Source of the DNA: an uncultured Clostridium sp.
GTDB lineage: Bacteria; Bacillota; Clostridia; Clostridiales; Clostridiaceae
DNA length: 46,879 bases
Direction of reading: 5' to 3'
NCBI GenBank assembly: GCA_900548455.1
Contig: URKQ01000030.1
Coordinates: 1-46,879 of the forward strand
Shown in pieces: positions 24,614 through 33,673 of this stretch. The first letter of the stretch is position 1. Each line of letters starts with the position of its first letter. The notes under the pieces are model-generated. The model was not told where the DNA came from. It ran no database searches and saw only the letters and a list, made by a program, of their open reading frames with translations. Position numbers and translations under genes: made by a program.

Positions 24614-25630
24614 ATGGCTAGAAGAATTGGATTACAAACATCAGAATTAATGTCAAAACCAAGAATCATTTCAACATATACAATTGTTGGACCTAAGGAA
24701 GGCGAGGGCCCATTAAAAGATTATTTCGATGAAATATTAGCAGATGACACTTGTGGATGTAAGACCTTTGAAGCAGCAGAGACACAGATTCAAGTTGATG
24801 CGGTAAAGGAAGTGTTAAAACGAGCACAATTAAAAGAGCAAGATATTTCTTATATGTTTGCAGGTGATTTAATTAATCAATTAATGCCATCTTGTTTTAT
24901 GGCTAGAGAATTTGATATCCCATTTATGGGGTTGTATGGAGCTTGTTCAACTTTCATTGAAGCTATGTCTCTTTCGTCCATATGTTTAGAAGCTGATTTT
25001 GGACAAAATATTTTAGTTGTAGCATCTTCTCACTTTTCAAGTTCAGAAAGACAATTTAGACTACCATTAGAAATGGGAAGCCAAAGGGCACCTTCCTCTC
25101 AGTGGACAGTAACAGGAGTTGGAGCGGTTGTTATGGGTAAAAAGGGAAAAGGTCCATATGTAACTCATGTCACTATAGGAAAAGTAAAAGATTATGGAAT
25201 AACGGATCCAAATGAAATGGGGGCTGCAATGGCACCAGCAGCAGTTTCAACCCTTAACCAGCATTTTGAAGATACAGGGAGAAAGCCTAGTGATTATGAT
25301 TTAATAGTTACAGGTGATTTAGGAGCTATAGGGAAAAAAATTACTATTGAATTACTAAAGGAATATGGTTATGTTATGGGAAATAATTATATAGATTGTG
25401 GAGATGAAATATTTGATTCTAAAACTCAAGGAACTAACTCGGGAGGTAGTGGAGTCGGATGTTCTGCAACTGTTATGAGTAGTATGGTATACAAGGGACT
25501 TTTAAGTGGAAAATACAAGAGAGTATTATTAGTGGCAACAGGTGCACTTTTAAGTACAATTTCTAATTTACAAGGAGAATCAATTCCAGGAATTGCTCAT
25601 GCTATAGCCATAGAGTGTGGAGGTGAGTAA
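24614..25630 (+). CDS. spoVAD: Stage V sporulation protein AD
   Basis: The 338-residue thiolase-fold protein binds dipicolinic acid and sits on the spore inner membrane with SpoVAC and SpoVAE. Recognisable segments are DTCGCKTFEAAETQIQ, MPSCFMAREFDIPFMGLYGACST, and the C-terminal TGALLSTISNLQGESIPGIA. It lacks the usual acyl-transfer role of thiolases. ATG 24614 follows the spoVAC stop by four bases with AGGTGGTAAG overlapping that stop, so the pair is translationally coupled; the longer in-frame start at 24560 would overlap spoVAC. Confidence 0.95.
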   Translation: MARRIGLQTSELMSKPRIISTYTIVGPKEGEGPLKDYFDEILADDTCGCKTFEAAETQIQVDAVKEVLKRAQLKEQDISYMFAGDLINQLMPSCFMAREFDIPFMGLYGACSTFIEAMSLSSICLEADFGQNILVVASSHFSSSERQFRLPLEMGSQRAPSSQWTVTGVGAVVMGKKGKGPYVTHVTIGKVKDYGITDPNEMGAAMAPAAVSTLNQHFEDTGRKPSDYDLIVTGDLGAIGKKITIELLKEYGYVMGNNYIDCGDEIFDSKTQGTNSGGSGVGCSATVMSSMVYKGLLSGKYKRVLLVATGALLSTISNLQGESIPGIAHAIAIECGGE

Positions 25631-25633
25631 ATT

Positions 25634-25993
25634 ATGTGGATAGATTTTTTAAAGGTTTTCTTTGTTGGAGGAATAATATGTGTTATAGGTCAAGTTTTAA
25701 TGGATACAACAAAGTTAACGCCTTCAAGGATATTAGTGCTTTTTGTTGTTTCAGGAGTAGTACTGCAAGGGTTAGGCATATATGAAAAGATAGAAGCCTT
25801 TGGACTTTCTGGAGCAAGGGTGCCTTTGCCTGGATTTGGATATACCCTTGCTAAAGGAGTAATGGATGAGGTAGATAAGATAGGGCTACTGGGTGTTGTC
25901 ACTGGAGGGGTTAAAGCATCAGCAGCAGGTATAGCAGCTGCTATTGTATTTGGATATTTAGCTTCAATTTTATTTAATTCAAAGACTAAATAA
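25634..25993 (+). CDS. spoVAE: Stage V sporulation protein AE
   Basis: The 119-residue membrane protein is the third core component of the SpoVA dipicolinate channel. It has about three or four helices, beginning IDFLKVFFVGGIICVIGQ, with the loop SGARVPLPGFGYTLAKGV resembling the matching loop of SpoVAC. It starts three bases after spoVAD with GGAGGTGAG overlapping the spoVAD stop. It corresponds to the B. subtilis SpoVAEb branch. spoVAA, AB and AF are absent here, as is usual for clostridia. Confidence 0.93.
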   Translation: MWIDFLKVFFVGGIICVIGQVLMDTTKLTPSRILVLFVVSGVVLQGLGIYEKIEAFGLSGARVPLPGFGYTLAKGVMDEVDKIGLLGVVTGGVKASAAGIAAAIVFGYLASILFNSKTK

Positions 25994-26025
25994 AAGGCTG
26001 CATCATTTTGATGATGCAGCCTTTT
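25992..26025. terminator. Bidirectional terminator between spoVAE and the PBP gene
   Basis: A perfect 15-bp stem (25992-26006 with 26011-26025), loop TTTG, is flanked by A and T runs. It lies in the gap between the convergent spoVAE and penicillin-binding protein genes and can serve both. Confidence 0.92.
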
Positions 26026-26045
26026 GCTTACCAAGTAACACAACT

Positions 26046-28673
26046 TTAATTAACACCAAAAGCTAATTGAGTTGCTAAAGCTAATCTAAGTTGAGGACTA
26101 AGATTATAATTAAGAGCTCCTGTATTATTACCATTAGTTCCATTAGTACCACCACCAGGGGTAGTTTCTCCTGGTTTATTGGTAGGAGGAGTTTCCGGTG
26201 TTACTCCTGGCGTAGGATTGGTAGTATCTCCTCCAGGAATCTCTGGACTGGGTGGAGTTACTTCTGTGTCTTTATCTTTATCCTTATCTTTGTCCTTATC
26301 CTTATCTTTTTCTTCTTCTTCTTTTTTCTTATAATCGGTAGGGTCTTTTTCTGTTGGTGCTAAATATTTACTATCTCCAACAGTTACACCGATACTTCTA
26401 TAATAATCAGTTATTCCTTTATCACGAGCTATAAAAACAACTTTTTGTAATTTATCTTTAGGTGTTTTATCAGATGGAAGATAATATTTGCCATCTTCAC
26501 CTTTAACAACTTCAACTTCCACATGAACGTTATCTAATGTAGTTGGCTGAGTACCACTAATAAATAATTCAGTATAAGCTCTATTGCCTCTAGGATCTTT
26601 TCCTGTAAGGGCATTTGCTAGAGTTCCTGAATCTTTTGAAATAGTAGCAGTGGTTAATCCACTAGGTTTTTCTACAGATTTAGGAGCTAAACCTTCATGG
26701 GCAACTTTCATAATCTTACCCCATAGAGAGGCAGAGTTTTGACTTCCTTGTAACGCCTTTGGTAGTTGTGAGTTATCGTCATATCCCATCCAAACTGCAG
26801 CTGAGTAGTATGGAGTTAAGCCTGAAAAATATAAATTTCTATAATTTTCAGTTGTTCCTGTTTTACCTCTTATTTCTAGGTTGTTATCGAAAATAGCCTG
26901 ACTACCAGTACCAGCTATAGAATCTTTCATCATGTCATAAACAATATAAGATGCTTGTGGAGAAATAACTTGAGAAGCTTCTGCTTTTGTTTCAAGTAAA
27001 ACTTTTCCATCTTTATCTGTAACCTTAGTGTAAATTCTACCTTTAGTCATTGCACCTTGATTTCCAAAGGTACCAAAAGCTTGAGCCATCTCAAAAGGAG
27101 TTGTTCCTGCTATTTCACCAAGCCCTAATGCAGCCACACTGGTTCTATCAGCTTCACTTATACTAAGACCAAATTTGTCAGCATAAGAAGTAACTGTATT
27201 TAGTCCTAACTGAGCAACAAGAGAAACAGCTACGGTATTTTTAGAGTATCTAATACCATCTCTAAGTGTTACATTACCATCAAATACACCATTCCAGTTA
27301 TTTGGACTATAGCCAGCTTCTATGCCGTGGTTTCTAATAAAGTCTGGTGTAAATGGACCATCAAGGATTACGGAACCAGCAGTAAATAATTTAGTATCGA
27401 TTGCTGGAGCAAATGCAGTTAGTGGTTTTATACTTGAACCACATGCTCTAAGGAAAGTTTGGCCATCATTACCTATTGAGATTGCTCTATTGTATGACAT
27501 TGGAGGTTGTTCTCCACGTCCACCAATGATAGCTTTTACTTCACCAGTAGTGTAATCCATTATTACACCAGAAGCTTGAAGTCCATCATAACCTTCGAAA
27601 GTTTCGTTAAGTATCTGTTGAGAGGCATCTTGAACTCGTCTATCCATAGTAGTATAAATTCTAAGACCACCATAGTTAACCATGTCATAAGCTTCTGTTT
27701 CAGTATAGCCATAAGTTTGCATTAAATCTTTAACTACTTGTTTAACAACAGGTCTTGAAAACCATTCGTAGTTCATTGCTGTAGATTCTATGTTTGTAAA
27801 GTTCATAGCTAAAGGTTCAGCTAAAGCTTCATCAAATTCTGCTTGTGTAATCTTACCGTACTCTAACATTTTTTCAAGTACAACCTTAGTTCTTGGAGAA
27901 TCGAAAGGATTTCCTTCGTCAAAGGCAGCATCAGCATTAATATATGATAGTGTTGGATTCTGTGCAGCACTTGCTAAAAAGGCACATTGCTTTAAAGTTA
28001 AATCACCAACAGACTTATCAAAGTAAAAATTAGATGCAGCTTCAATACCATAAGCTGGACCTCCAAGATAAATTGTGTTCATATAAGCTTCAAGGATTTG
28101 ATCTTTAGTCAACTGTTTTTCAAGTTGCAATGCAAGATAGATTTCTTGTATTTTTCTCTTTGGATCAAGTCTTGATTCTATAGAGTCCTCTAAGAAGTAT
28201 TTGTATTTAACAAGTTGTTGAGTTATTGTTGAGGCACCTTGGATATCTCCATCGGACATACCTAAGATGATTTTTATATCTTGAATAATTGCACCACCAA
28301 GTCGTCTGATATCAATTCCTTTATGATCTTTAAAACGTTGGTCTTCAATACTAATAAAAGCATCTTGTAGATATTTTGGCGTTGAAGATATGTCTACGGA
28401 AACTCTTTTTTCTGGAGTTCTATATTCATCCATTTCATCTCCATTATTGTCATAAAAGAAAGTTGTTTCTCCATTAGAAAGAATGGTTTGTAGATTTAAT
28501 TCTGGAGCTGTTTTTATCATTCCAGATAAAACACCAAACCCAGCAGCAGCACCACCTACAATAATTAGTAATAGAGTTATATATATAATTCTAAAGACTA
28601 TGCGTTTTTTCTTTTTGGGTTTTTTAGTCTTACGTGGATTTTGCTTTTCTTGACTCTTTTTTGCTTCTCCCAT
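26046..28673 (-). CDS. pbpA: Class A penicillin-binding protein (PBP1A type)
   Basis: The 875-residue bifunctional enzyme polymerises and cross-links peptidoglycan outside the membrane. A Lys-rich cytoplasmic tail is followed by one membrane anchor (IIYITLLLIIVGGAAAGFG). A GT51 transglycosylase domain has IEDQRFKDHKGIDIRRLGG and GASTITQQL. The transpeptidase domain has SSIK with Ser-413, the SKN motif in IRYSKNTVAV, and GKTGTTENY. The last 110 residues are low complexity: a Lys-Asp repeat and then a Pro/Thr/Gly-rich tail. ATG 28673 has AAGGAGG correctly spaced, so the longer in-frame start at 28745 is wrong. The gene symbol is generic. Confidence 0.93.
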   Translation of the reverse strand: MGEAKKSQEKQNPRKTKKPKKKKRIVFRIIYITLLLIIVGGAAAGFGVLSGMIKTAPELNLQTILSNGETTFFYDNNGDEMDEYRTPEKRVSVDISSTPKYLQDAFISIEDQRFKDHKGIDIRRLGGAIIQDIKIILGMSDGDIQGASTITQQLVKYKYFLEDSIESRLDPKRKIQEIYLALQLEKQLTKDQILEAYMNTIYLGGPAYGIEAASNFYFDKSVGDLTLKQCAFLASAAQNPTLSYINADAAFDEGNPFDSPRTKVVLEKMLEYGKITQAEFDEALAEPLAMNFTNIESTAMNYEWFSRPVVKQVVKDLMQTYGYTETEAYDMVNYGGLRIYTTMDRRVQDASQQILNETFEGYDGLQASGVIMDYTTGEVKAIIGGRGEQPPMSYNRAISIGNDGQTFLRACGSSIKPLTAFAPAIDTKLFTAGSVILDGPFTPDFIRNHGIEAGYSPNNWNGVFDGNVTLRDGIRYSKNTVAVSLVAQLGLNTVTSYADKFGLSISEADRTSVAALGLGEIAGTTPFEMAQAFGTFGNQGAMTKGRIYTKVTDKDGKVLLETKAEASQVISPQASYIVYDMMKDSIAGTGSQAIFDNNLEIRGKTGTTENYRNLYFSGLTPYYSAAVWMGYDDNSQLPKALQGSQNSASLWGKIMKVAHEGLAPKSVEKPSGLTTATISKDSGTLANALTGKDPRGNRAYTELFISGTQPTTLDNVHVEVEVVKGEDGKYYLPSDKTPKDKLQKVVFIARDKGITDYYRSIGVTVGDSKYLAPTEKDPTDYKKKEEEEKDKDKDKDKDKDKDTEVTPPSPEIPGGDTTNPTPGVTPETPPTNKPGETTPGGGTNGTNGNNTGALNYNLSPQLRLALATQLAFGVN

Positions 28674-28712
28674 ATTTTCCTCCTTACGATGAAATATAAT
28701 TTCTGATACTAT

Positions 28713-28742
28713 ATTATAACTTATAAAAGTATATAAATACAA
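28713..28742 (-). promoter_or_regulatory. Promoter of the PBP gene
   Basis: On the minus strand TTGTAT (28742-28737) and TATAAT (28718-28713) are spaced by 18 bp and lie about 40 bp upstream of the start codon at 28673. Confidence 0.55.
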
Positions 28743-28925
28743 CACAGTATGTAATGTAGTATTAAAGTTAACGGTATTTACTATAATATTTCAGTGTATA
28801 GAAATTACCATTGAATTACTTTGAGGAAACTGTGCAAAGAAGACAATGGCAATAAAAGTCTAATTGTAACATATACTTTTTGTAAGACTTTTGGTTATAT
28901 ATATTCAGTTTTAAAAATAAAATAT

Positions 28926-28970
28926 ATATGTATTAGTAGTATATGTATTAGTAGTATATGTATTAATCAG
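28926..28970. repeat. Short 15-bp tandem repeat
   Basis: The unit ATATGTATTAGTAGT occurs at 28926-28940 and 28941-28955 and is followed by a partial third copy from 28956. The rest of the 346-bp gap between the divergent PBP and yunB genes contains the PBP promoter and otherwise nothing I can name. A SigE-like pair, ATGTATT near 28959-28965 and CATATATT (28979-28986), overlaps the last copy and could drive yunB. Confidence 0.6.
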
Positions 28971-29019
28971 TGCAAATACATATATTAACATTATAGCATA
29001 ATTATAAAGGAGTTATAGT

Positions 29020-29649
29020 ATGAAATTATCTCAGAAAATTAAGTTTACAATAATAGTTATACTTATAATTAGTATATCCATTACTTTTATATATACTCTT
29101 GATGAAGTAATAATGCCTAGAGTTATAGCTACTTGTGATGCTACAATGAGAAGCGAGGTTACAAGAATTATTAATGAAACTATTTTTTCGGAGTATTCTA
29201 GTAATTTTAATTACAATGAGATGGTTCAGTTTGAAAAAGATAGTGAAGGAAACATTACTATGATGCGAGCAGATACACTAAAATTAAATGAGATAGCAAC
29301 TAGTACTGCTTTAAAGGCTCAGGAAAAATTAAATGAAAAAACTGAAATGAAAGTAAAGGTTCCTATTGGTCAGATTACAAAAAATAATTTACTTGCTAAT
29401 ATGGGGCCTAAGGTATCAATGAAGGCTGAGCCTATTGGACATATTACAACCAAGTATTTATCAGAGTTTGAATCAGCAGGTATTAACCAAACTCGTCATA
29501 AGATATATATAGAAACTACAACAAAGGTCAGAATAGTACTACCCTTTACCAGTAGTGAAATTGAAATAGTAAGTCAGATTCCAGTGGTAGAGACAATAAT
29601 TGTTGGGAAGGTACCTAGCACAGCTATTCAATTAGATTTAAATAAATAA
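29020..29649 (+). CDS. yunB: Sporulation protein YunB
   Basis: The 209-residue protein has one N-terminal membrane helix (IVILIISISITFIYT) and an outer domain with the YunB hallmarks VIATCDATMRSEVTRIINE and VKVPIGQITKNNLLANMGPK. In Bacillus yunB belongs to the mother-cell sigma E regulon and affects spore formation; its biochemical role is not known. AAGGAG precedes the ATG. It stands alone, between a divergent PBP gene and a terminator facing hpt. The upstream region carries possible SigE-like elements next to a short tandem repeat. Confidence 0.9.
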   Translation: MKLSQKIKFTIIVILIISISITFIYTLDEVIMPRVIATCDATMRSEVTRIINETIFSEYSSNFNYNEMVQFEKDSEGNITMMRADTLKLNEIATSTALKAQEKLNEKTEMKVKVPIGQITKNNLLANMGPKVSMKAEPIGHITTKYLSEFESAGINQTRHKIYIETTTKVRIVLPFTSSEIEIVSQIPVVETIIVGKVPSTAIQLDLNK

Positions 29650-29673
29650 AGGAATGCAAAACTGCATTCCTTT
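29648..29673. terminator. Bidirectional terminator between yunB and hpt
   Basis: GGAATGCA (29651-29658) pairs with TGCATTCC (29663-29670), loop AAAC, extended by A/T pairs and followed by T residues. The unit lies between the convergent yunB and hpt genes. Confidence 0.85.
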
Positions 29674-29694
29674 TATTTATTATATATAATATGT

Positions 29695-30222
29695 TTATTT
29701 TGTTTCCCAATTAAAAATATATGGTATGTTTCTATATAAGTCTCCGTAATTTAATCCGTAACCTACAACGAATAAATCTGGAATTTCAAAGCAACAATAA
29801 TCAGGTTTTATATCAACCACTCTTCTTACAGGTTTATCAAGAAGAGTACAACATTTAACACTTTTAGCTCCAAGTTCTTTTACATGGTCAACTACAAATT
29901 TCATGGTAATACCACTATCAACGATATCATCAACTACAAGTACGTCTAAACCTTCAATATTATCAGGAACATCTTGAACAATTTTACATACACCTGTACT
30001 TTCTTCGTTATGGCCATAACTAGAAGTAGTCATAAAGCCTATAGTAGTTGGTAACTCAAGGGACCTTACAAGGTCAGCAGTAAAGATAAAGCTACCCCTT
30101 AGTAGTGATAAAACATAGATTGGTTTACCTGCATAATCTTCTGTGATTTTTGCTCCAATTTTTTCAACAGCAGCATTAAGTTCGTCTTTAGAAAAGAGAA
30201 CGTTTCTTTGTTTATCTTCCAT
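29695..30222 (-). CDS. hpt: Hypoxanthine phosphoribosyltransferase
   Basis: The 175-residue purine salvage enzyme makes IMP or GMP from hypoxanthine or guanine and PRPP. The PRPP-binding motif VLVVDDIVDSGITM has its two aspartates at about residues 98 and 99. Other family segments are YVLSLLRGSFIFTADL, SSYGHNEESTG and DLFVVGYGLNYGDLYRN. GAGGTG precedes the ATG. It converges with yunB and diverges from hflX. A near-consensus promoter lies upstream. In many Firmicutes it neighbours tilS and ftsH, but not here. Confidence 0.96.
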   Translation of the reverse strand: MEDKQRNVLFSKDELNAAVEKIGAKITEDYAGKPIYVLSLLRGSFIFTADLVRSLELPTTIGFMTTSSYGHNEESTGVCKIVQDVPDNIEGLDVLVVDDIVDSGITMKFVVDHVKELGAKSVKCCTLLDKPVRRVVDIKPDYCCFEIPDLFVVGYGLNYGDLYRNIPYIFNWETK

Positions 30223-30260
30223 TTAATCACACCTCAATTTATATTTACATTAATGGTTTC

Positions 30261-30289
30261 ATAGTATAAAATTAAGTTGAAAATGTCAA
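30261..30289 (-). promoter_or_regulatory. Promoter of hpt
   Basis: On the minus strand a perfect TTGACA (30289-30284) and TACTAT (30266-30261) are spaced by 17 bp, about 40 bp before the hpt start codon. Confidence 0.7.
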
Positions 30290-30446
30290 TAGTATATAAG
30301 TTCCAATAAAGATTATTCATTGTATAAATTTTATAAATTTTCTTAAATGGATATAATATAAAATGTATTGAGCAACTTATATAATATATATTATAGATAG
30401 AAATAAAAAGGATTAGTAGAAAACTAATTGATTTGGAGATGAGTAT

Positions 30447-32237
30447 ATGATTAATGGAAATACTGATGGTGTAAAAAATTTTATTTTAAATAAATTAGAA
30501 AAAATATATGATATGAAGTTCCAAAAGAATGAAATTCTTTCTGAGGAACTTTCTAATTTATTAAGAGAAGTTACAATTGATATTGAAAGAGAGGTTAGTG
30601 TTGCAATTGATAGAAAGGGTACTGTTGTAAGTGTTGCAGTTGGAGATAGTTCAACAGTTGAAGTACCTATCGTTGACACTAGGGAGAGAAGACTTTCAGG
30701 AGTTAGAGTAATACACACTCATCCTAATGGAAACCCAAGATTATCAGCACTAGATTTATCAGCTCTTTTAAAATTAAAGCTGGATTGCATAGTAGCAATT
30801 GGAGTTCACCCTGAGCAAGAGATATCATATGGCATAGGTTTTTGTGATGTACAAGATGATTTATTAGTTGAGGAAGAGGTATATAACTTATCTATAGATA
30901 AGATTGAAAACTATGATTTTCTAGATAAAATTAAATATATTGAAGATATATTAAAGTCTCATGATATTTTAGAAGATACTGAAGAAAAAGCAATTCTAGT
31001 TTCAACAGAAGATGAATCAAGCTTGAGGGAATTAAAGGAACTTACAAAAGCTTGTGAAGTAAAGCCTATATATGAGATACTTCAAAAAAGAAGTAAAATA
31101 GATCCAGCCTTTTTTATAGGTAGAGGTAAGGTTGACGAAATTGCCTATCTTAGACAATCACTTCGTGCTAATGTAGTAATATTTGATGAAGAGTTATCTG
31201 GCTCCCAAGTTAGAAATTTAGAAGAGGCCATAGGTTCAAAGGTTATCGATAGAACAACGTTAATTTTAGAGATATTTGCAAGAAGAGCTAGAAGTAAGGA
31301 ATCTAAAATTCAAGTTGAACTTTCTCAATTAAAATATAGATTAAGTAGATTAGGTGGACTTGGTACTGTACTTTCAAGAACTGGTGGAGGTATTGGAACT
31401 AAGGGGCCAGGTGAGAAAAAATTAGAAACAGATAAAAGAAAAATAAGGGAAACTATATATGACTTAAATAAAGAGCTAGAAAAAATCAGAAATGTAAGAG
31501 CGACTCAAAGAGAAAGAAGAAGTAAAGATAGCGTTTCTAAAATATCTTTAGTAGGATATACCAATGCGGGTAAATCTACATTAAGAAATGCTCTTTGTGA
31601 TTATGCGCCAATTAAATCAACAGGTATAAAGGAAAAGGTATTTGAAGCAGATATGCTCTTTGCCACTTTAGATATAACAACTAGAGCTTTAACACTTCCA
31701 GATAATAGAATGGCTACAGTTACTGATACAGTAGGGTTTATAAGAAAATTACCTCATGATTTAGTAGAAGCTTTTAAATCTACTCTAGAAGAGGTAGTGT
31801 ATTCTGATTTATTACTTCATGTAGTAGATGGATCAAGTGATGAAGCTATAAAGCAAATACAAGTTGTCGAAGAAGTAATTAGTGAACTAGGAGCTGGAGA
31901 TAAACCAACCTTATTAGTTCTAAATAAAATAGATAAATCTAATCCTGATAATATTGAAGAAATAAAATCAACATTTAGTAAATATGACATTATAGAGATT
32001 TCTGCAAAAGAGAGAATGAATTTTGATCTTCTTTTAAATAGATGTACTGAAATACTTCCTTATAAATTAAAAGCTTTTAAAGTACTAATTCCATACAGTG
32101 AATCTTCTATGGTAGCATATCTACATAGAGCAGCAATGGTGGAAAGTGAAGAATATACAGAGGTTGGAACTTTATTAAAGGTGCAAGGCGATGACGAAGT
32201 ATATAATAAAGCCTCAAACTTTATTGTAGAAGAATAA
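30447..32237 (+). CDS. hflX: HflX-family GTPase with an N-terminal extension bearing a JAMM-like signature
   Basis: The 596-residue ribosome-binding GTPase is about 170 residues longer than E. coli HflX. From about residue 190 it matches HflX: FFIGRGKVDEIAYLRQ, VIDRTTLILEIFARRA, the glycine-rich GGGIGTKGPGEKKLE, G1 GYTNAGKS (370-377) and G3 DTVGF (427-431), then LVLNKIDKS. HflX splits or rescues stalled ribosomes. The extra N terminus contains VIHTHPNGNPRLSALDLS, which satisfies the JAMM metallopeptidase signature HxHx7Sx2D with His-90, His-92, Ser-100 and Asp-103. GGAGATGA precedes the ATG. Two small genes follow within 25 bp each, suggesting an operon. Confidence 0.92.
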   Translation: MINGNTDGVKNFILNKLEKIYDMKFQKNEILSEELSNLLREVTIDIEREVSVAIDRKGTVVSVAVGDSSTVEVPIVDTRERRLSGVRVIHTHPNGNPRLSALDLSALLKLKLDCIVAIGVHPEQEISYGIGFCDVQDDLLVEEEVYNLSIDKIENYDFLDKIKYIEDILKSHDILEDTEEKAILVSTEDESSLRELKELTKACEVKPIYEILQKRSKIDPAFFIGRGKVDEIAYLRQSLRANVVIFDEELSGSQVRNLEEAIGSKVIDRTTLILEIFARRARSKESKIQVELSQLKYRLSRLGGLGTVLSRTGGGIGTKGPGEKKLETDKRKIRETIYDLNKELEKIRNVRATQRERRSKDSVSKISLVGYTNAGKSTLRNALCDYAPIKSTGIKEKVFEADMLFATLDITTRALTLPDNRMATVTDTVGFIRKLPHDLVEAFKSTLEEVVYSDLLLHVVDGSSDEAIKQIQVVEEVISELGAGDKPTLLVLNKIDKSNPDNIEEIKSTFSKYDIIEISAKERMNFDLLLNRCTEILPYKLKAFKVLIPYSESSMVAYLHRAAMVESEEYTEVGTLLKVQGDDEVYNKASNFIVEE

Positions 32238-32258
32238 AGAATATAGGAGAGAATGATT

Positions 32259-32921
32259 TTGAGTACAGGACTTGTAAAATATAGTTGGGATTTTATAGAG
32301 AACTATACAGAAGATGAGATAAGTTATTTTCTTACCCTTGAAGGAAAATCTCTTGAAGCTGTTGCTAAAATAAGAAATTTAGATAGAGCAACAGTTCAAA
32401 AACAGATAATTAATGCTAAAATTAAATATAGATATTTAGTTAAGGCTAGTTCTATGGAGGAGCTTTTTAAATCTCTTACAGTGGCAGTTAAAGATGAGCG
32501 TATAAGAGTTATAAATAGTTTAGATAGAGTTAATAAAGAAAAACTTATATACTATTTAAATAATAATTATATGAATTTACCTTTAAAAGAAAAAGAATCT
32601 GCAATTTGGCTTATGGGAGAATTAAAAAGTACTACATCATTAGATATTTTAATTAAAGCAACAGTTAATAATCATGTTAATATCAGGAGAATGGCAATTT
32701 CTGCATTAGGAAAGATAGGAGATTCTAAGGCGGAAGTTGCACTTTTAAGAGCCTTGGACGATGTTAATGGGCAAGTAGTAACCTATGCAATAAAAGCTCT
32801 TCAAAAAATTAAATGCCAAGGTGCTAAAGAAAAAGTAACAAGCATTTTAAATGAAACAGAAAAAGAATATATAAAAAAGGCTTGTGAAGATTATTTAAAT
32901 GGTACTACTAATGTACTTTAG
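32259..32921 (+). CDS. HEAT-repeat protein
   Basis: The 220-residue protein has HEAT/PBS-lyase-like helical repeats in its second half, for example SAIWLMGELKSTTSLDILIKA, then RRMAISALGKIGDSKAEVALL and VTYAIKALQKIKCQGAK. The first half (about 20-70) looks like a DNA-binding or Myb/SANT-like helical segment, with ISYFLTLEGKSLEAVAKIRN followed by DRATVQKQIINAKIKYRYL. Function is unknown; HEAT repeats bind proteins. I favour TTG 32259, nine bases from AGGAG (32245-32249), over ATG 32253, only three bases away; the difference is two residues. It is placed between hflX and yigZ, in a probable operon. Confidence 0.75.
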   Translation: MSTGLVKYSWDFIENYTEDEISYFLTLEGKSLEAVAKIRNLDRATVQKQIINAKIKYRYLVKASSMEELFKSLTVAVKDERIRVINSLDRVNKEKLIYYLNNNYMNLPLKEKESAIWLMGELKSTTSLDILIKATVNNHVNIRRMAISALGKIGDSKAEVALLRALDDVNGQVVTYAIKALQKIKCQGAKEKVTSILNETEKEYIKKACEDYLNGTTNVL

Positions 32922-32933
32922 GGAGGCGTATAG

Positions 32934-33581
32934 ATGAGTTATTTTACAGTAAAAGGATATGCTGTATCAGAGTTTCAAGAAAAGAAGTCAACCTTTATTG
33001 GATATGTAAAAAGAGTAGCATCGGAAGATGAAGCAAAGGAATTTGTTAATGAAATAAAGAGTCAGCATAAAGAAGCTACCCATAATGTATATGCATATAT
33101 AGTGGGAGAAAATAAAGGAATTCAAAGGTATAGTGATGATGGTGAACCCCAAGGAACAGCGGGAATTCCAGTGTTAGAAGTTATAAAAAAACATGATTTA
33201 ACTGATGTAGCAGTTGTAGTAACGAGATACTTTGGAGGCATCCTTCTTGGTGGAGGAGGTTTAATAAGAGCATACTCTAAGGGAGCTTCTTCAGCTATAG
33301 ATGAAGCTGGAGTTGTAGAAAAGGTTAAGGGTCTTAACTTAAAGTTAATTTTAGATTATGATCTTATTGGAAAAATTCAATATTTATGTGGAACTAACAA
33401 TTGGCATATAGAAGACACTGTTTATACAGATAAGGTAGAAATTTCTCTATTCTGTGAATCAAAGGATAAAGAGGAATACATAAAAGCTTTTATTGAAGCT
33501 ACTAATGGAAAAGTAATGATATCTGAAGGTGACGAAGAGTATCTATTTAAAGAAGGATATAGATATTATAGAGTATATTAG
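32934..33581 (+). CDS. YigZ/IMPACT family protein
   Basis: The 215-residue protein has the UPF0029/IMPACT domain: an N-terminal SEFQEKKSTFIGYVKRV, then EATHNVYAYIVGE, SDDGEPQGTAGIPVLEV and the VVTRYFGGILLGGGGLIRAYS signature. A C-terminal ferredoxin-like DUF1949 domain follows. Eukaryotic IMPACT influences GCN2 translation control; the bacterial function is not settled. GGGAGGCG precedes the ATG. It is the third gene behind hflX with only 12 bp between it and the HEAT gene. Confidence 0.9.
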   Translation: MSYFTVKGYAVSEFQEKKSTFIGYVKRVASEDEAKEFVNEIKSQHKEATHNVYAYIVGENKGIQRYSDDGEPQGTAGIPVLEVIKKHDLTDVAVVVTRYFGGILLGGGGLIRAYSKGASSAIDEAGVVEKVKGLNLKLILDYDLIGKIQYLCGTNNWHIEDTVYTDKVEISLFCESKDKEEYIKAFIEATNGKVMISEGDEEYLFKEGYRYYRVY

Positions 33582-33590
33582 AGTATGAAT

Positions 33591-33620
33591 TTGAAAAGAA
33601 TGGGTCTGTTATGATATAAT
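33591..33620 (+). promoter_or_regulatory. Promoter of the YebC-family gene
   Basis: TTGAAA (33591-33596) and an extended -10 TGATATAAT (33612-33620) are spaced by 18 bp, giving a leader of about 45 nt. Confidence 0.65.
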
Positions 33621-33673
33621 GGGTACATTGAGTTTAAAATTAAGAATTTATATATAGTACAGGAGGAATTTAT

